From the NCBI GenBank assembly GCA_002509325.1, contig DADO01000018.1, forward strand, positions 1-36,422: a DNA stretch of 36,422 nucleotides, written 5' to 3'. A program made the position numbers and the translations under genes. The stretch comes from Methanosarcina sp. UBA402. GTDB lineage: Archaea; Halobacteriota; Methanosarcinia; Methanosarcinales; Methanosarcinaceae. This document shows, in pieces, positions 1-7,057 of this stretch; positions within the stretch are counted from its first letter, which is position 1; every line of letters starts with the position of its first letter. The notes under the pieces were generated by a model. The model saw nothing but the letters and a program-made list of their open reading frames with translations. It did not search any database and had not been told where the DNA came from.

Positions 1-292
1 CTCCAAGCAATGGACACCTCCAAGAGCTTTAATTCGAGCAGTCTCTGCCCTACTCTGGTTGGAGTGATCGACTTCGTTTAAAAACAGGGGTTGAGCTGCA
101 AATACAAATATACATATCTATTTAGGGTATCTATTAAATTACCCATAAACATATCATTATTATTGCCACTCTGTATTCCCATTTAAAATATCGGTCTAAA
201 GTGCCGAGTATTGGTCTAGTATATCGAGTACATGATTACATCCTTTACAACACCTTTACAACAAATCAGTTCATTATTTTACCGGTGAATTC
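1..292. other. Window edge and leader of the zinc-ribbon gene
   Basis: No complete gene is visible. The first 80 bases are open on both strands. In plus frame 2 they end in a TGA at about 68-70, preceded by residues such as TPPRALIRAVSALLWLE. On the minus strand they stay open without a usual start codon. This could be the tail of a gene or a transposon remnant cut by the window edge, and I cannot decide which. Positions 191-210 and 211-230 form an imperfect 20-bp direct repeat sharing GGTCTA and CGAGTA. The ribosome-binding site GGTGA lies about 5 nt before the ATG at 293. Confidence 0.3.
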
Positions 293-754
293 ATGCCCCA
301 TAGATGCACCAGATGTGGAACCATTTTCGAAGACGGAGATTCTGTCATTCTAAGCGGCTGCCCGAACTGCGGTTGGAATAAATTCCTTTATGTAAAAGAC
401 GAACCTGAAGGCTTGGAAAACCAGGGTATGTCTGTTCTGGAAGAACAAAAGCTGGACCTGGAATCCTCTCTGGATGAAGTTGTCAGGAGTATTGACGAAG
501 CTCTTGCCTCTGAGCAGGAAAATGTAGAGCAGGAAGAGCAGGAATCAGAAGCCGAAAGGGAGGCAGTTGAAGAAAGAGTAGAGTCTGTAAGAATCCTTGG
601 ACCTGGCTCCTACGAGCTCAATCTAGAATCCCTTTTTGAAAGGAAAGAGCTCGTTATGGCAATCCGAGAAGAAGGGTCTTACGCCCTGCACTTACCTTCG
701 GTTTTCAATCAGCAGAAGGAAAAACAAAGAGAAAGATCAAAATCAAAAAAGTAG
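293..754 (+). CDS. Zinc-ribbon protein, OapC/ArvC (DUF2072) type
   Basis: This 153-residue protein starts with a zinc ribbon: Cys5-x2-Cys8 (CTRCG) and Cys23-x2-Cys26 (CPNCG), which should bind one zinc. The middle (residues 45-95) is rich in Glu/Gln and likely helical or disordered. The C-terminal part (about 97-140) repeats a pattern of short hydrophobic strands (GPGSYELNLESLF and GSYALHLPSVF), and the end is basic (RSKSKK). The architecture fits the archaeal family annotated as OapC/ArvC zinc-ribbon proteins. Its molecular role is not established as far as I know, though family names suggest an RNA- or replication-associated function. The ATG has a GGTGA ribosome-binding site. It is followed by 540 bases of spacer, so it is probably its own transcription unit. 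Confidence 0.7.
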   Translation: MPHRCTRCGTIFEDGDSVILSGCPNCGWNKFLYVKDEPEGLENQGMSVLEEQKLDLESSLDEVVRSIDEALASEQENVEQEEQESEAEREAVEERVESVRILGPGSYELNLESLFERKELVMAIREEGSYALHLPSVFNQQKEKQRERSKSKK

Positions 755-1051
755 AAATAATCTTTAAATTTTCCAAAACTCAAGGGAATTTCTTGCTTGG
801 AGATTTCTTAAAGTAGTTTCAGGATCGTTTTTATAGAACGAACTGTAAAAGCTAATACCTTTCTCCTGGAGAATATGATCGTTAACTTACCTATTCTTGT
901 AATTTTCTTTGATTGATTGCTTTTTTCAGGAATTTTATAATCGTTATTAAAAAGTTCAAGGAATCTGCTTTTATCGTTTATCTTAATTATCTTATGTCCA
1001 ATGCCTTCTTATTTTCTTGTTACGAAAAAAGAGTATTTGGCAATAGGAAAA
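755..1051. other. Spacer between zinc-ribbon gene and heat-shock promoter
   Basis: AT-rich sequence with no convincing ORF on either strand and no obvious hairpin with a T-tract. I see nothing further here. Confidence 0.5.
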
Positions 1052-1060
1052 TTTATATAC
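1046..1060 (+). promoter_or_regulatory. BRE/TATA box of the heat-shock operon
   Basis: TTTATATAC at 1052-1060 is a near-consensus archaeal TATA box, preceded by a purine-rich BRE-like GGAAAA at 1046-1051. Transcription would start about 25 nt downstream, near 1080-1085, inside the palindrome described next. That leaves an untranslated leader of roughly 210 nt before the preferred start codon at 1295. Confidence 0.65.
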
Positions 1061-1067
1061 CATTGGT

Positions 1068-1084
1068 ACTAACTATAGGTTAGT
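1068..1084. promoter_or_regulatory. HSR1-type operator, CTAAC-N5-GTTAG
   Basis: The sequence ACTAAC-TATAG-GTTAGT is a perfect 6-bp inverted repeat around 5 bp. CTAAC-N5-GTTAG is the motif I recall for the heat-shock regulator HSR1 of Archaeoglobus fulgidus. It spans the expected transcription start, downstream of the TATA box, where a bound dimer would block RNA polymerase. The gene order that follows (ArsR-type regulator, cdc48, hsp20) is also that of the A. fulgidus operon. Site and spacing are seen directly; repression by the first gene product is inferred. Confidence 0.75.
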
Positions 1085-1294
1085 GTCTTGTGTATATGCC
1101 TTTCTAGCTAGTCTTCTGGGCAAAATTTCAGGAGGAATTCGCATAATTCTGTTAGAATTGCTCAAGACCGGAATGTCATAGTCTACCTAAAAACGTAGGA
1201 TCATAAAATCTTGCATATCACAAAATATGACATTATTGCCTTAATATCTTATAAATTTAGACTTATAAATTTAGACGATTATCAGAGGGGAATA

Positions 1295-1981
1295 ATGGAC
1301 CCAGCAAAACTACTTGACATCCTGGGGAATGAAAACCGCAGAAAAATTATTCAACTTCTTGCAAACCGCCCCTGCTATGTCAGCGAAATCTCTGGCAGGT
1401 TGGGAGTAGGGCCAAAAGCCATAATAAGCCATCTGGGGCTGCTTGAACAGGCAGGACTTATAGAGTACAGTGTGGATGACCAGAGGCGCAAGTACTTTAA
1501 CATCGCAAACAATATGCGGCTTGAAGTGTCAGTATCCCCATATGCCTATACAGTGACACTTCACGACATTGCTTTTGACGAGGAGGAAAAACGAGAAGCT
1601 CCTGCAAAAAAGGAACTCTCTACAAGGGAAGACTCATCGGCTTTTTTTCTTAAATTGAGCAGCAGACTTAAGGAGCTCAGAGCAAGGCAAGAAGAACTGG
1701 CAAAGATGCAGCAGCAGCTTCAGGCTGAGTACACAAAAGTCATGGACCGTTGTCTGGATTCAATTGAAGAAGTTGCCAGGAACTCTGTAGAATGTGAGCT
1801 TCTGTTTGAGCTTCTCAAAAATGAAACTACTCTAGCTGCCTTATGTTACAACCTACGCTTGCACCCGAGTATTGTTAACACTAACCTGATAGACCTTGCA
1901 GAGAGAGGATTTATTGAGCATAGTATCAAAAATAACCAGCATTATTGGAAATTACGTGAGACCGGAGTTGAGAACGAGTGA
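1295..1981 (+). CDS. ArsR-type heat-shock regulator, HSR1-like
   Basis: This 228-residue protein begins with a winged helix-turn-helix of the ArsR type (residues 1-75: LLDILGNENRRKIIQLL, then the recognition region VSEISGRLGVGPKAIISHLGLLEQAG). A predicted coiled coil follows (about 115-165, rich in Leu/Glu/Gln/Lys). The C-terminal end resembles a second winged helix (about 172-228). The start is placed at ATG 1295, preceded by AGAGGGG. An upstream TTG at 1211 would add 28 poorly conserved-looking residues and lacks a good ribosome-binding site. The stop overlaps the next start in the tetranucleotide GTGA, so translation is probably coupled to cdc48. With its operator at 1068-1084 it likely represses its own operon until heat stress. 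The HSR1 assignment rests on gene order and operator, not on an alignment. Confidence 0.8.
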   Translation: MDPAKLLDILGNENRRKIIQLLANRPCYVSEISGRLGVGPKAIISHLGLLEQAGLIEYSVDDQRRKYFNIANNMRLEVSVSPYAYTVTLHDIAFDEEEKREAPAKKELSTREDSSAFFLKLSSRLKELRARQEELAKMQQQLQAEYTKVMDRCLDSIEEVARNSVECELLFELLKNETTLAALCYNLRLHPSIVNTNLIDLAERGFIEHSIKNNQHYWKLRETGVENE

Positions 1982-4317
1982 TTGAAGAAACGAACTTGAG
2001 AGTTGCTGAAGCTTATCACAAGGACGTGGGCAGGGGAATTGCAAGAATTGACACCCGGCTGATGCAGCAAATGGGGCTCGTAAGCGGCGATATCATTGAG
2101 ATCTCAGGGAGGACCAAGACCTATGCAATTGTCTGGCCAAACGTGGAACGTGACCAGGAAAACCGGATTCGAATCGATGGGAACCTGCGCAGTAATGCAA
2201 AAGTAGGAATTGATGACAGGGTCACGGTTCAGAAAGTCCAGGCAAAGCATGCTCAGAGAGTCACCCTTGCTCCTTCTCAGCCTATAAGACTCGTTGGAGG
2301 TGCTCACTACATCCTCAGAATAATCGAGGGAAGACCTTTGAATAAGGGTCAGCAGATCAGGGTGGAAACTGTAAACAATCCCCTGACTTTCGTGGTTGCA
2401 TCTACAAGACCTGCAGGTCCTGTCGTAGTTACCAAGGATACTGAAATCGTCATCAAGGAGAAGTCGGTTCAGGAAATCAGGGTTTCAGAAGGCATTTCAT
2501 ATGAGGATATCGGTGGGCTTAAAAGAGAAATTCAGCTTGTCAGGGAAATGATTGAGCTGCCACTAAGACATCCTGAACTTTTCCAGAAGCTTGGGATTGA
2601 GCCTCCAAAAGGGGTGTTGCTCCATGGCCCTCCAGGCACGGGCAAAACAATGATCGCAAAGGCAGTTGCAAGTGAAACCGATGCCAATTTTATTACTATC
2701 AGTGGCCCTGAAATCGTTTCCAAGTATTATGGAGAAAGCGAGCAGAAGCTCCGCGAGATTTTTGAGGAAGCTGAAAAGGATGCACCTTCTATCATCTTCA
2801 TAGACGAGATTGATTCCATTGCTCCCAAACGTGGCGAAGTTACAGGAGAACTGGAACGCAGGGTAGTTGCCCAGTTGCTCTCCCTCATGGACGGGCTTAA
2901 GGCCAGAGGTGAGGTAGTTGTAATTGCTGCCACAAACCGTCCGAACTCCATAGATGAAGCCCTCCGCCGCGGTGGAAGGTTTGACAGGGAAATAGAAATC
3001 GGGATTCCTGACCGCAACGGCAGGAAACAGATCCTTCTCATTCACACAAGAGGCATGCCAATTGAAAAGGAGGTTAGCCTTAGTGAAATTGCAGACGTAA
3101 CTCATGGTTTCGTTGGCGCTGATTTATCTTCCCTGTGTAAGGAAGCTGCAATGCACGCCCTGAGAAGGATAACTCCTGAAATCGATATCGAAGAAGAAAT
3201 TCCACAGGAAATTCTTGATAACCTTGTCGTCACCAAAGAGGATTTCAGGGAAGCCCTGAAGAATATCGAGCCTTCAGCAATGAGGGAAGTTTATGTTGAG
3301 GTTCCGCACGTGGGCTGGGACGATATCGGAGGACTTGAAAATGCAAAGCAGGAACTTATTGAGGCTGTGGAATGGCCCCTGAAATATCCTGAAATCTTCA
3401 GCACTATCAATGTAAAACCTCCAAAAGGAATACTGCTGTTTGGACCTCCTGGTACGGGTAAAACCCTGCTTGCAAAGGCTGTTGCCAGTGAAAGCGAAGC
3501 CAATTTCATCAGTATAAAAGGTCCGGAACTGCTCAGCAAATATGTGGGTGAATCCGAGCGTGCAATCCGGGAGACCTTCAGGAAAGCAAAACAGGCTGCA
3601 CCAACGGTTATCTTCTTTGACGAAATTGATTCAATTGCCCCTCAGAGAAGTTCTGTTTCAGATACGCACGTATCCGAACGAGTTGTCAGTCAGATCCTTA
3701 CTGAACTGGACGGGGTAGAGGATCTAAAGGATGTGATCATTGTTGCTGCAACGAACCGGCCTGATATGGTTGATCCGGCTCTCCTGAGGCCAGGCCGCTT
3801 TGATAGGCTCATCTATATAAAGCCGCCTGAAAAAGCAAGTAGGGAAAAGATCTTTGAGATCCATACACAGGGAAAACCCCTTGCAGAAGATGTTAATCTC
3901 TCCGAGCTCGCTGATATGACCGAAGGATATGTAGGTGCGGATATCGAGGGCATTTGCAGGGAGGCTGCAATGCTGGCCCTGAGGGAGATCGTTGTTCCAG
4001 GAGTTGGCAGAAAAGACATTGAGAAACGGGCAGGGGAAATCAGAATCTCAAAGAAGCACTTTGAACGTGCAATCCGCCGTGTAAAGCCTACAACATCCAG
4101 GGAAAATCTCACGGCTTATGAACGGCATGCTGAGCTCTTTGCCAAATATGCAACCGAGTTTGAAGAAGAAACTCCCGAGTTTGAAGAAGAAACTCCCGAG
4201 TTTGAAGAAGAAACTCCCGAGTTTGAAGAAGAAACTCCCGAAACAGGAGAACAGGGAAAAGAAATCGAAAATAAAAATGTTCCGGGTTTTTTGAAGCCAA
4301 ATAAGTCTGCTTTCTGA
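1978..4317 (+). CDS. cdc48: CDC48/VCP-type AAA+ ATPase with repeated acidic tail
   Basis: Archaeal CDC48 (p97/VCP homologue) of 779 residues, an ATP-driven unfoldase that feeds proteins to degradation or remodels complexes. An N-terminal double-psi barrel domain (about 1-165) is followed by two AAA+ modules. D1 has Walker A GPPGTGKT at 217-224 and Walker B IIFIDEID at 272-279. D2 has Walker A at 489-496 and Walker B VIFFDEID at 544-551. Both carry second-region-of-homology motifs (ATNRP...GRFDR). The start is a GTG overlapping the regulator's stop, the only start that keeps the N domain complete. The C-terminus is extended by four identical EFEEETP repeats (727-754), giving a longer protein than the roughly 730-760 residues usual in archaea. 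Placed in a heat-shock operon, it probably handles misfolded proteins. Confidence 0.97.
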   Translation: MIEETNLRVAEAYHKDVGRGIARIDTRLMQQMGLVSGDIIEISGRTKTYAIVWPNVERDQENRIRIDGNLRSNAKVGIDDRVTVQKVQAKHAQRVTLAPSQPIRLVGGAHYILRIIEGRPLNKGQQIRVETVNNPLTFVVASTRPAGPVVVTKDTEIVIKEKSVQEIRVSEGISYEDIGGLKREIQLVREMIELPLRHPELFQKLGIEPPKGVLLHGPPGTGKTMIAKAVASETDANFITISGPEIVSKYYGESEQKLREIFEEAEKDAPSIIFIDEIDSIAPKRGEVTGELERRVVAQLLSLMDGLKARGEVVVIAATNRPNSIDEALRRGGRFDREIEIGIPDRNGRKQILLIHTRGMPIEKEVSLSEIADVTHGFVGADLSSLCKEAAMHALRRITPEIDIEEEIPQEILDNLVVTKEDFREALKNIEPSAMREVYVEVPHVGWDDIGGLENAKQELIEAVEWPLKYPEIFSTINVKPPKGILLFGPPGTGKTLLAKAVASESEANFISIKGPELLSKYVGESERAIRETFRKAKQAAPTVIFFDEIDSIAPQRSSVSDTHVSERVVSQILTELDGVEDLKDVIIVAATNRPDMVDPALLRPGRFDRLIYIKPPEKASREKIFEIHTQGKPLAEDVNLSELADMTEGYVGADIEGICREAAMLALREIVVPGVGRKDIEKRAGEIRISKKHFERAIRRVKPTTSRENLTAYERHAELFAKYATEFEEETPEFEEETPEFEEETPEFEEETPETGEQGKEIENKNVPGFLKPNKSAF
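4156..4239 (+). repeat. Four identical 21-bp tandem repeats inside cdc48
   Basis: The 21-bp unit encoding EFEEETP occurs four times in a row with no base difference, even at third codon positions. It keeps the reading frame and lengthens the acidic tail of CDC48 by seven residues per copy. Perfect identity indicates recent expansion by slippage or unequal crossing-over. Confidence 0.95.
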
Positions 4318-4347
4318 AAGGCCGACAAATCTCGGCCTTTTTATTTT
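4317..4347 (+). terminator. Hairpin/T-tract terminator after cdc48
   Basis: AAAGGCCGA (4317-4325) pairs perfectly with TCGGCCTTT (4332-4340) around a 6-nt loop, and the T-rich run TTTTTATTTT follows. It starts at the last base of the cdc48 stop codon. Archaeal termination relies mainly on the T-tract, so this is a good termination site, possibly partial, since hsp20 genes follow in the same direction. Confidence 0.75.
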
Positions 4348-4473
4348 CCGGAGCTTAGATTCTATTGAAAATAATATTAAATGATTTGATTAAATTTGAT
4401 TAGCATTTATCTGAGAATGAATATTTACCTGATTATGAATCATGAATGGATAAATTAATAATGAAGTGATTAT

Positions 4474-5010
4474 ATGGACAGAGATAGGAAAAAAAGGAAA
4501 AACTTTTTCGATGAAATCTTTGGAATTGACTCACTTGAGGATATGGACGAAATGTTCGAACGCCTTAGCAGGGCAATGGGGACGAATCCGGAAAATCTCG
4601 GGCAGCAACCTTTCGTTTATGGATTTTCCGTAACCCAGAGATCAGGAGAAGATCCTGAAATTCGTGAGTTTGGGAATATTCCTATGTTTGAGTGGACTGA
4701 AACGAGTGAATCCGGGGAAATGCATAACCTCGATATAAGAAAACCTCTAATTGACGTACTGGAAGCCGAAGAGACCCTGCACGTAATTGCCGAAATTCCG
4801 GGCATCGAGAAAGAAAATATTAAACTGAACGCAACTGATTTAATACTTGACATCGAAACAATAGATGGGAATCCAAAATATTCCGAACGTGTGGAACTGC
4901 CCGTAAAGGTTGACCCCCAGAGCGCAAGAGCTACATACAAAAATGGGGTGCTTGAAGTTACCTTTAAGAGGTTGGAATCCAGTTCTCGGACCTCAATAAA
5001 TATTGAGTGA
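4474..5010 (+). CDS. hsp20: Small heat-shock protein, Hsp20/alpha-crystallin family (copy 1)
   Basis: This 178-residue ATP-independent holdase would bind unfolding proteins in the cytoplasm. The acidic N-terminal arm (1-85) contains FVYGFSVTQRSGEDPEIREFG. The alpha-crystallin domain (about 90-175) begins with PLIDVLEAEETLHVIAEIPG and ends with the diagnostic NGVLEVTFKR. There is no clear IXI-type C-terminal extension. ATG 4474 follows a weak AAGTGAT ribosome-binding site. It lies 157 bases after cdc48 and 53 bases before a diverged paralogue with the same layout. Position behind the HSR1-like regulator and CDC48 matches the A. fulgidus heat-shock operon, though the terminator between cdc48 and this gene leaves room for separate expression. 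Confidence 0.9.
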   Translation: MDRDRKKRKNFFDEIFGIDSLEDMDEMFERLSRAMGTNPENLGQQPFVYGFSVTQRSGEDPEIREFGNIPMFEWTETSESGEMHNLDIRKPLIDVLEAEETLHVIAEIPGIEKENIKLNATDLILDIETIDGNPKYSERVELPVKVDPQSARATYKNGVLEVTFKRLESSSRTSINIE

Positions 5011-5063
5011 TTTTTGAGAATTATACTGTAAGTACAACAGCACTAGGAAAAGCAGAGGTAATA

Positions 5064-5561
5064 ATGGTGGGCACAAGAAAAAGAAAGGATTTCTTTGAAG
5101 ATTTTGGATCTGAACTTTTTGACAACCTGGAAGAAATGATCGAAGCCCTCCTGGAAGATATGGGAGAGCCTGTTCCCTTTGTCTACGGATTTTCTATTAT
5201 TCGTTGCCCAGAGGAAGATCATGAGTTCCAGGAATTTGGAAAAGTTCCGGAATATTTTGAAGACGAAGAGAATCTCTTCCCCTCCGAAATAAGAGACCCT
5301 TTAATTGACATCTTTGAAAGTGAAGAACTGGTACATGTACTTGCAGAACTCCCGGAGGTTAAAAAGGAAGATCTCCTGCTGAATGCGACTGCTCAAAATC
5401 TAGATCTCAGGGTAATTGGAGCTTCGGAATATTCGCAGGTTATAGAGCTTCCTTCCCGTGTAGATCCTAACAGTGCAAAAGCCAGTTATAATAATGGAGT
5501 GCTTGAAGTTACCTTCAGGCGGTGTACTGAAGAAAAACCCGTTGAAATCGAGATTAACTAA
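5064..5561 (+). CDS. hsp20: Small heat-shock protein, Hsp20 family (copy 2)
   Basis: A 165-residue paralogue of the preceding gene, clearly related along its whole length: it opens RKRKDFFEDFG, then FVYGFSIIRCPEEDHEFQEFG, PLIDIFESEELVHVLAELPE and NGVLEVTFRR. The start is set at ATG 5064, which has AGAGGT at the right distance and aligns with the start of copy 1. The longer frame beginning with GTG at 5007 adds 19 unrelated residues. The two proteins have diverged strongly outside the core motifs, so they probably differ in client range or form mixed oligomers. Co-transcription with copy 1 is likely because the gap is only 53 bases. Confidence 0.88.
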   Translation: MVGTRKRKDFFEDFGSELFDNLEEMIEALLEDMGEPVPFVYGFSIIRCPEEDHEFQEFGKVPEYFEDEENLFPSEIRDPLIDIFESEELVHVLAELPEVKKEDLLLNATAQNLDLRVIGASEYSQVIELPSRVDPNSAKASYNNGVLEVTFRRCTEEKPVEIEIN

Positions 5562-5974
5562 TGTCAACTAACTTGAAGAGTTGAGTGAAGGATCACACAG
5601 AAAGCACATTAAAAATCTCTTGAAAAAACATCAAGAACTGCTTGAAAATACATTGAAATCTGTTTGAAATTTGTAATTGGAAATGTCCAGTATCAAGTCT
5701 TGATTAAACTACATGTCGGGAAGCAGTTTAAAGTAGATAGTATGCAGAATCTTTTTAAGAAAAAGCTTTTCTAAAGCTTTTCTGTTACTCTAAAGCAAAG
5801 TTAAATTTTTAATGCATACTATTTATCTCTGTTTGTATATTTTTTCGCATATACTTTTGGCTATTGTTAATGTTTTTCTGCATTCTATTTTAACTTTACC
5901 TGTATTTTTCTTTCATTTTAGAGTGTCTTTTCTCTATTTTGCCATTAATATAAGGCGCTTATGCATTGTTTTTT

Positions 5975-6070
5975 CAATTTCCTTTCCAACTTCCTTTCCA
6001 ATTTCCTTTCTAATTTTCTTTCCAACTTCCTTTCCAACTTCCTTTCTAATCTCCTTTCCAACTTCCTTTC
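5975..6070. repeat. Eight 12-bp pyrimidine-rich tandem repeats
   Basis: Eight units close to CAAYTTCCTTTC follow each other without gaps (5975-6070). Because 12 is a multiple of three they create an open frame rich in Phe/Ser/Thr (FPTSF), which is a by-product rather than evidence of a gene. Confidence 0.85.
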
Positions 6071-6824
6071 TAATTTCTATTATCTCAATCTACACATTGA
6101 GGCTCTAAGCAATAACTAATTTAATTTGCTGAATTATTTATATTGAAACTTTTAATATAATTCAAATATTATATATTTAACACGATAACTAAATTTCATA
6201 AATTAGTATAAAAATGATTTGATTGGTTATTTAAAAAGGGCTGAAAAATTTGAGGTTTTTAGTTATAAACTTTATAACTGCGAAGTTTTAATGATTTGCT
6301 GTACTTTCGATGTGAACAAAAACACAAAATATATACACATGATCGTTTAACAGGGAATCTATAGTCCCGAAATATAAAGAAAGTATGGGCGGTTCAGGAC
6401 GAAAGCTCAAGATATTAATTCTTGCTAAAGGAAGTTTATTCCGCAGCCTTTAAGACAAGAATCAGTCTTGTGCAGAAGACTGAAAACTGTGCATCAGTTT
6501 AAAAATTAGTTCAAAAATTAGAGAAGGCCACATCGGTAGATAAATTCAATTTATGTAATAAGAAAGATGAAAGAAACAGAAATAAATTTGTGGTCTTTTT
6601 ATGAGACAGCATAAAATATTATCTCATAAAGTTAGATCAAAAGTATCCTCTTCAAGCGCCAAAAACATATCTCAATTAAGGTTCCCATAGGGAGAAAATC
6701 GAAATCTTTCTTATACACATGAATATTGAATTGATCTCTGGAAGAATATGAATAAGGCCTTTGTAAAGCCAAAGAAATCGGGGCTTTGGAGTGTTTAACA
6801 GCGAGACAATAGTTCAGGCATTTG

Positions 6825-6986
6825 TAATCTACAGTGCTCACAATTAATAATTATACTTACAGGCAAAAAATAACGTTTATAAATTTAGGTATTGTTTAGC
6901 TATTTTTTTCCTCAAAAACATTCTTTTAGAGGGTTAAATTTCTACATGATTTATTAAATAATCTTTACTGTGAACACTATAGACTA
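6825..6986 (+). promoter_or_regulatory. Promoter module of DUF1646 copy 1, flanked by inverted repeats
   Basis: The module is bounded by AGTGCTCACA (about 6833-6842) and its inverse TGTGAACACT (about 6970-6979), within an imperfect inverted repeat of roughly 20 bp at each edge. Between them lie a TATA box, TTTATAAAT (6876-6884), and a hairpin CCTCAAAA/TTTTAGAGG (6910-6932) at the predicted transcription start. The same order is found before copy 2, so the arrangement is conserved. The ribosome-binding site AAAAGGAGG (7041-7049) and ATG 7058 follow. Confidence 0.55.
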
Positions 6987-7013
6987 CTAGTGGATACTAT
7001 GAACTTTTGATGA

Positions 7014-7033
7014 ATTCTATCAAACTATAGAAT
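7014..7033. repeat. Inverted repeat ATTCTAT-N6-ATAGAAT in copy 1 leader
   Basis: A perfect 7-bp inverted repeat around CAAACT lies just before the ribosome-binding site of the first DUF1646 gene and is not present before copy 2. The same seven-base arms with a 4-base spacer occur at 22464-22481 upstream of the mcr operon. It may be an RNA hairpin, a protein site or chance in AT-rich DNA. Confidence 0.4.
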
Positions 7034-7057
7034 GAATCGTAAAAGGAGGAAAAAATT

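Larger units (their letters stand above)
5562..7057. other. Long spacer before the first DUF1646 gene
   Basis: About 1.5 kb without a convincing gene. It holds a weak hairpin just after the hsp20 stop (CAACT/AGTTG, 5565-5583), a 12-bp tandem repeat (5975-6070), and from about 6220 onward sequence that resembles the region before the second DUF1646 gene (from about 8575). The resemblance is interrupted by roughly 430 extra bases (about 6390-6824) absent before copy 2. Inside those bases lie a short coding-like stretch starting ATG 6387 (22 codons) and the motif AGTATCCTCTTCAA (6642-6655), which matches the end of the MITE-like element at 32312. ORFs at 5812-6108 (plus) and 6632-6841 (minus) are low-complexity or unconvincing. 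Confidence 0.6.

Noticed and set aside
5812..6108. 98-codon ORF with repeated FPTSF residues
   Set aside because: It is a product of the 12-bp tandem repeat and AT-rich DNA; no ribosome-binding site and no domain.
6632..6841. 69-codon minus ORF, considered as a transposase remnant
   Set aside because: No transposase motif; the region is better described by a MITE-type end and promoter sequence.
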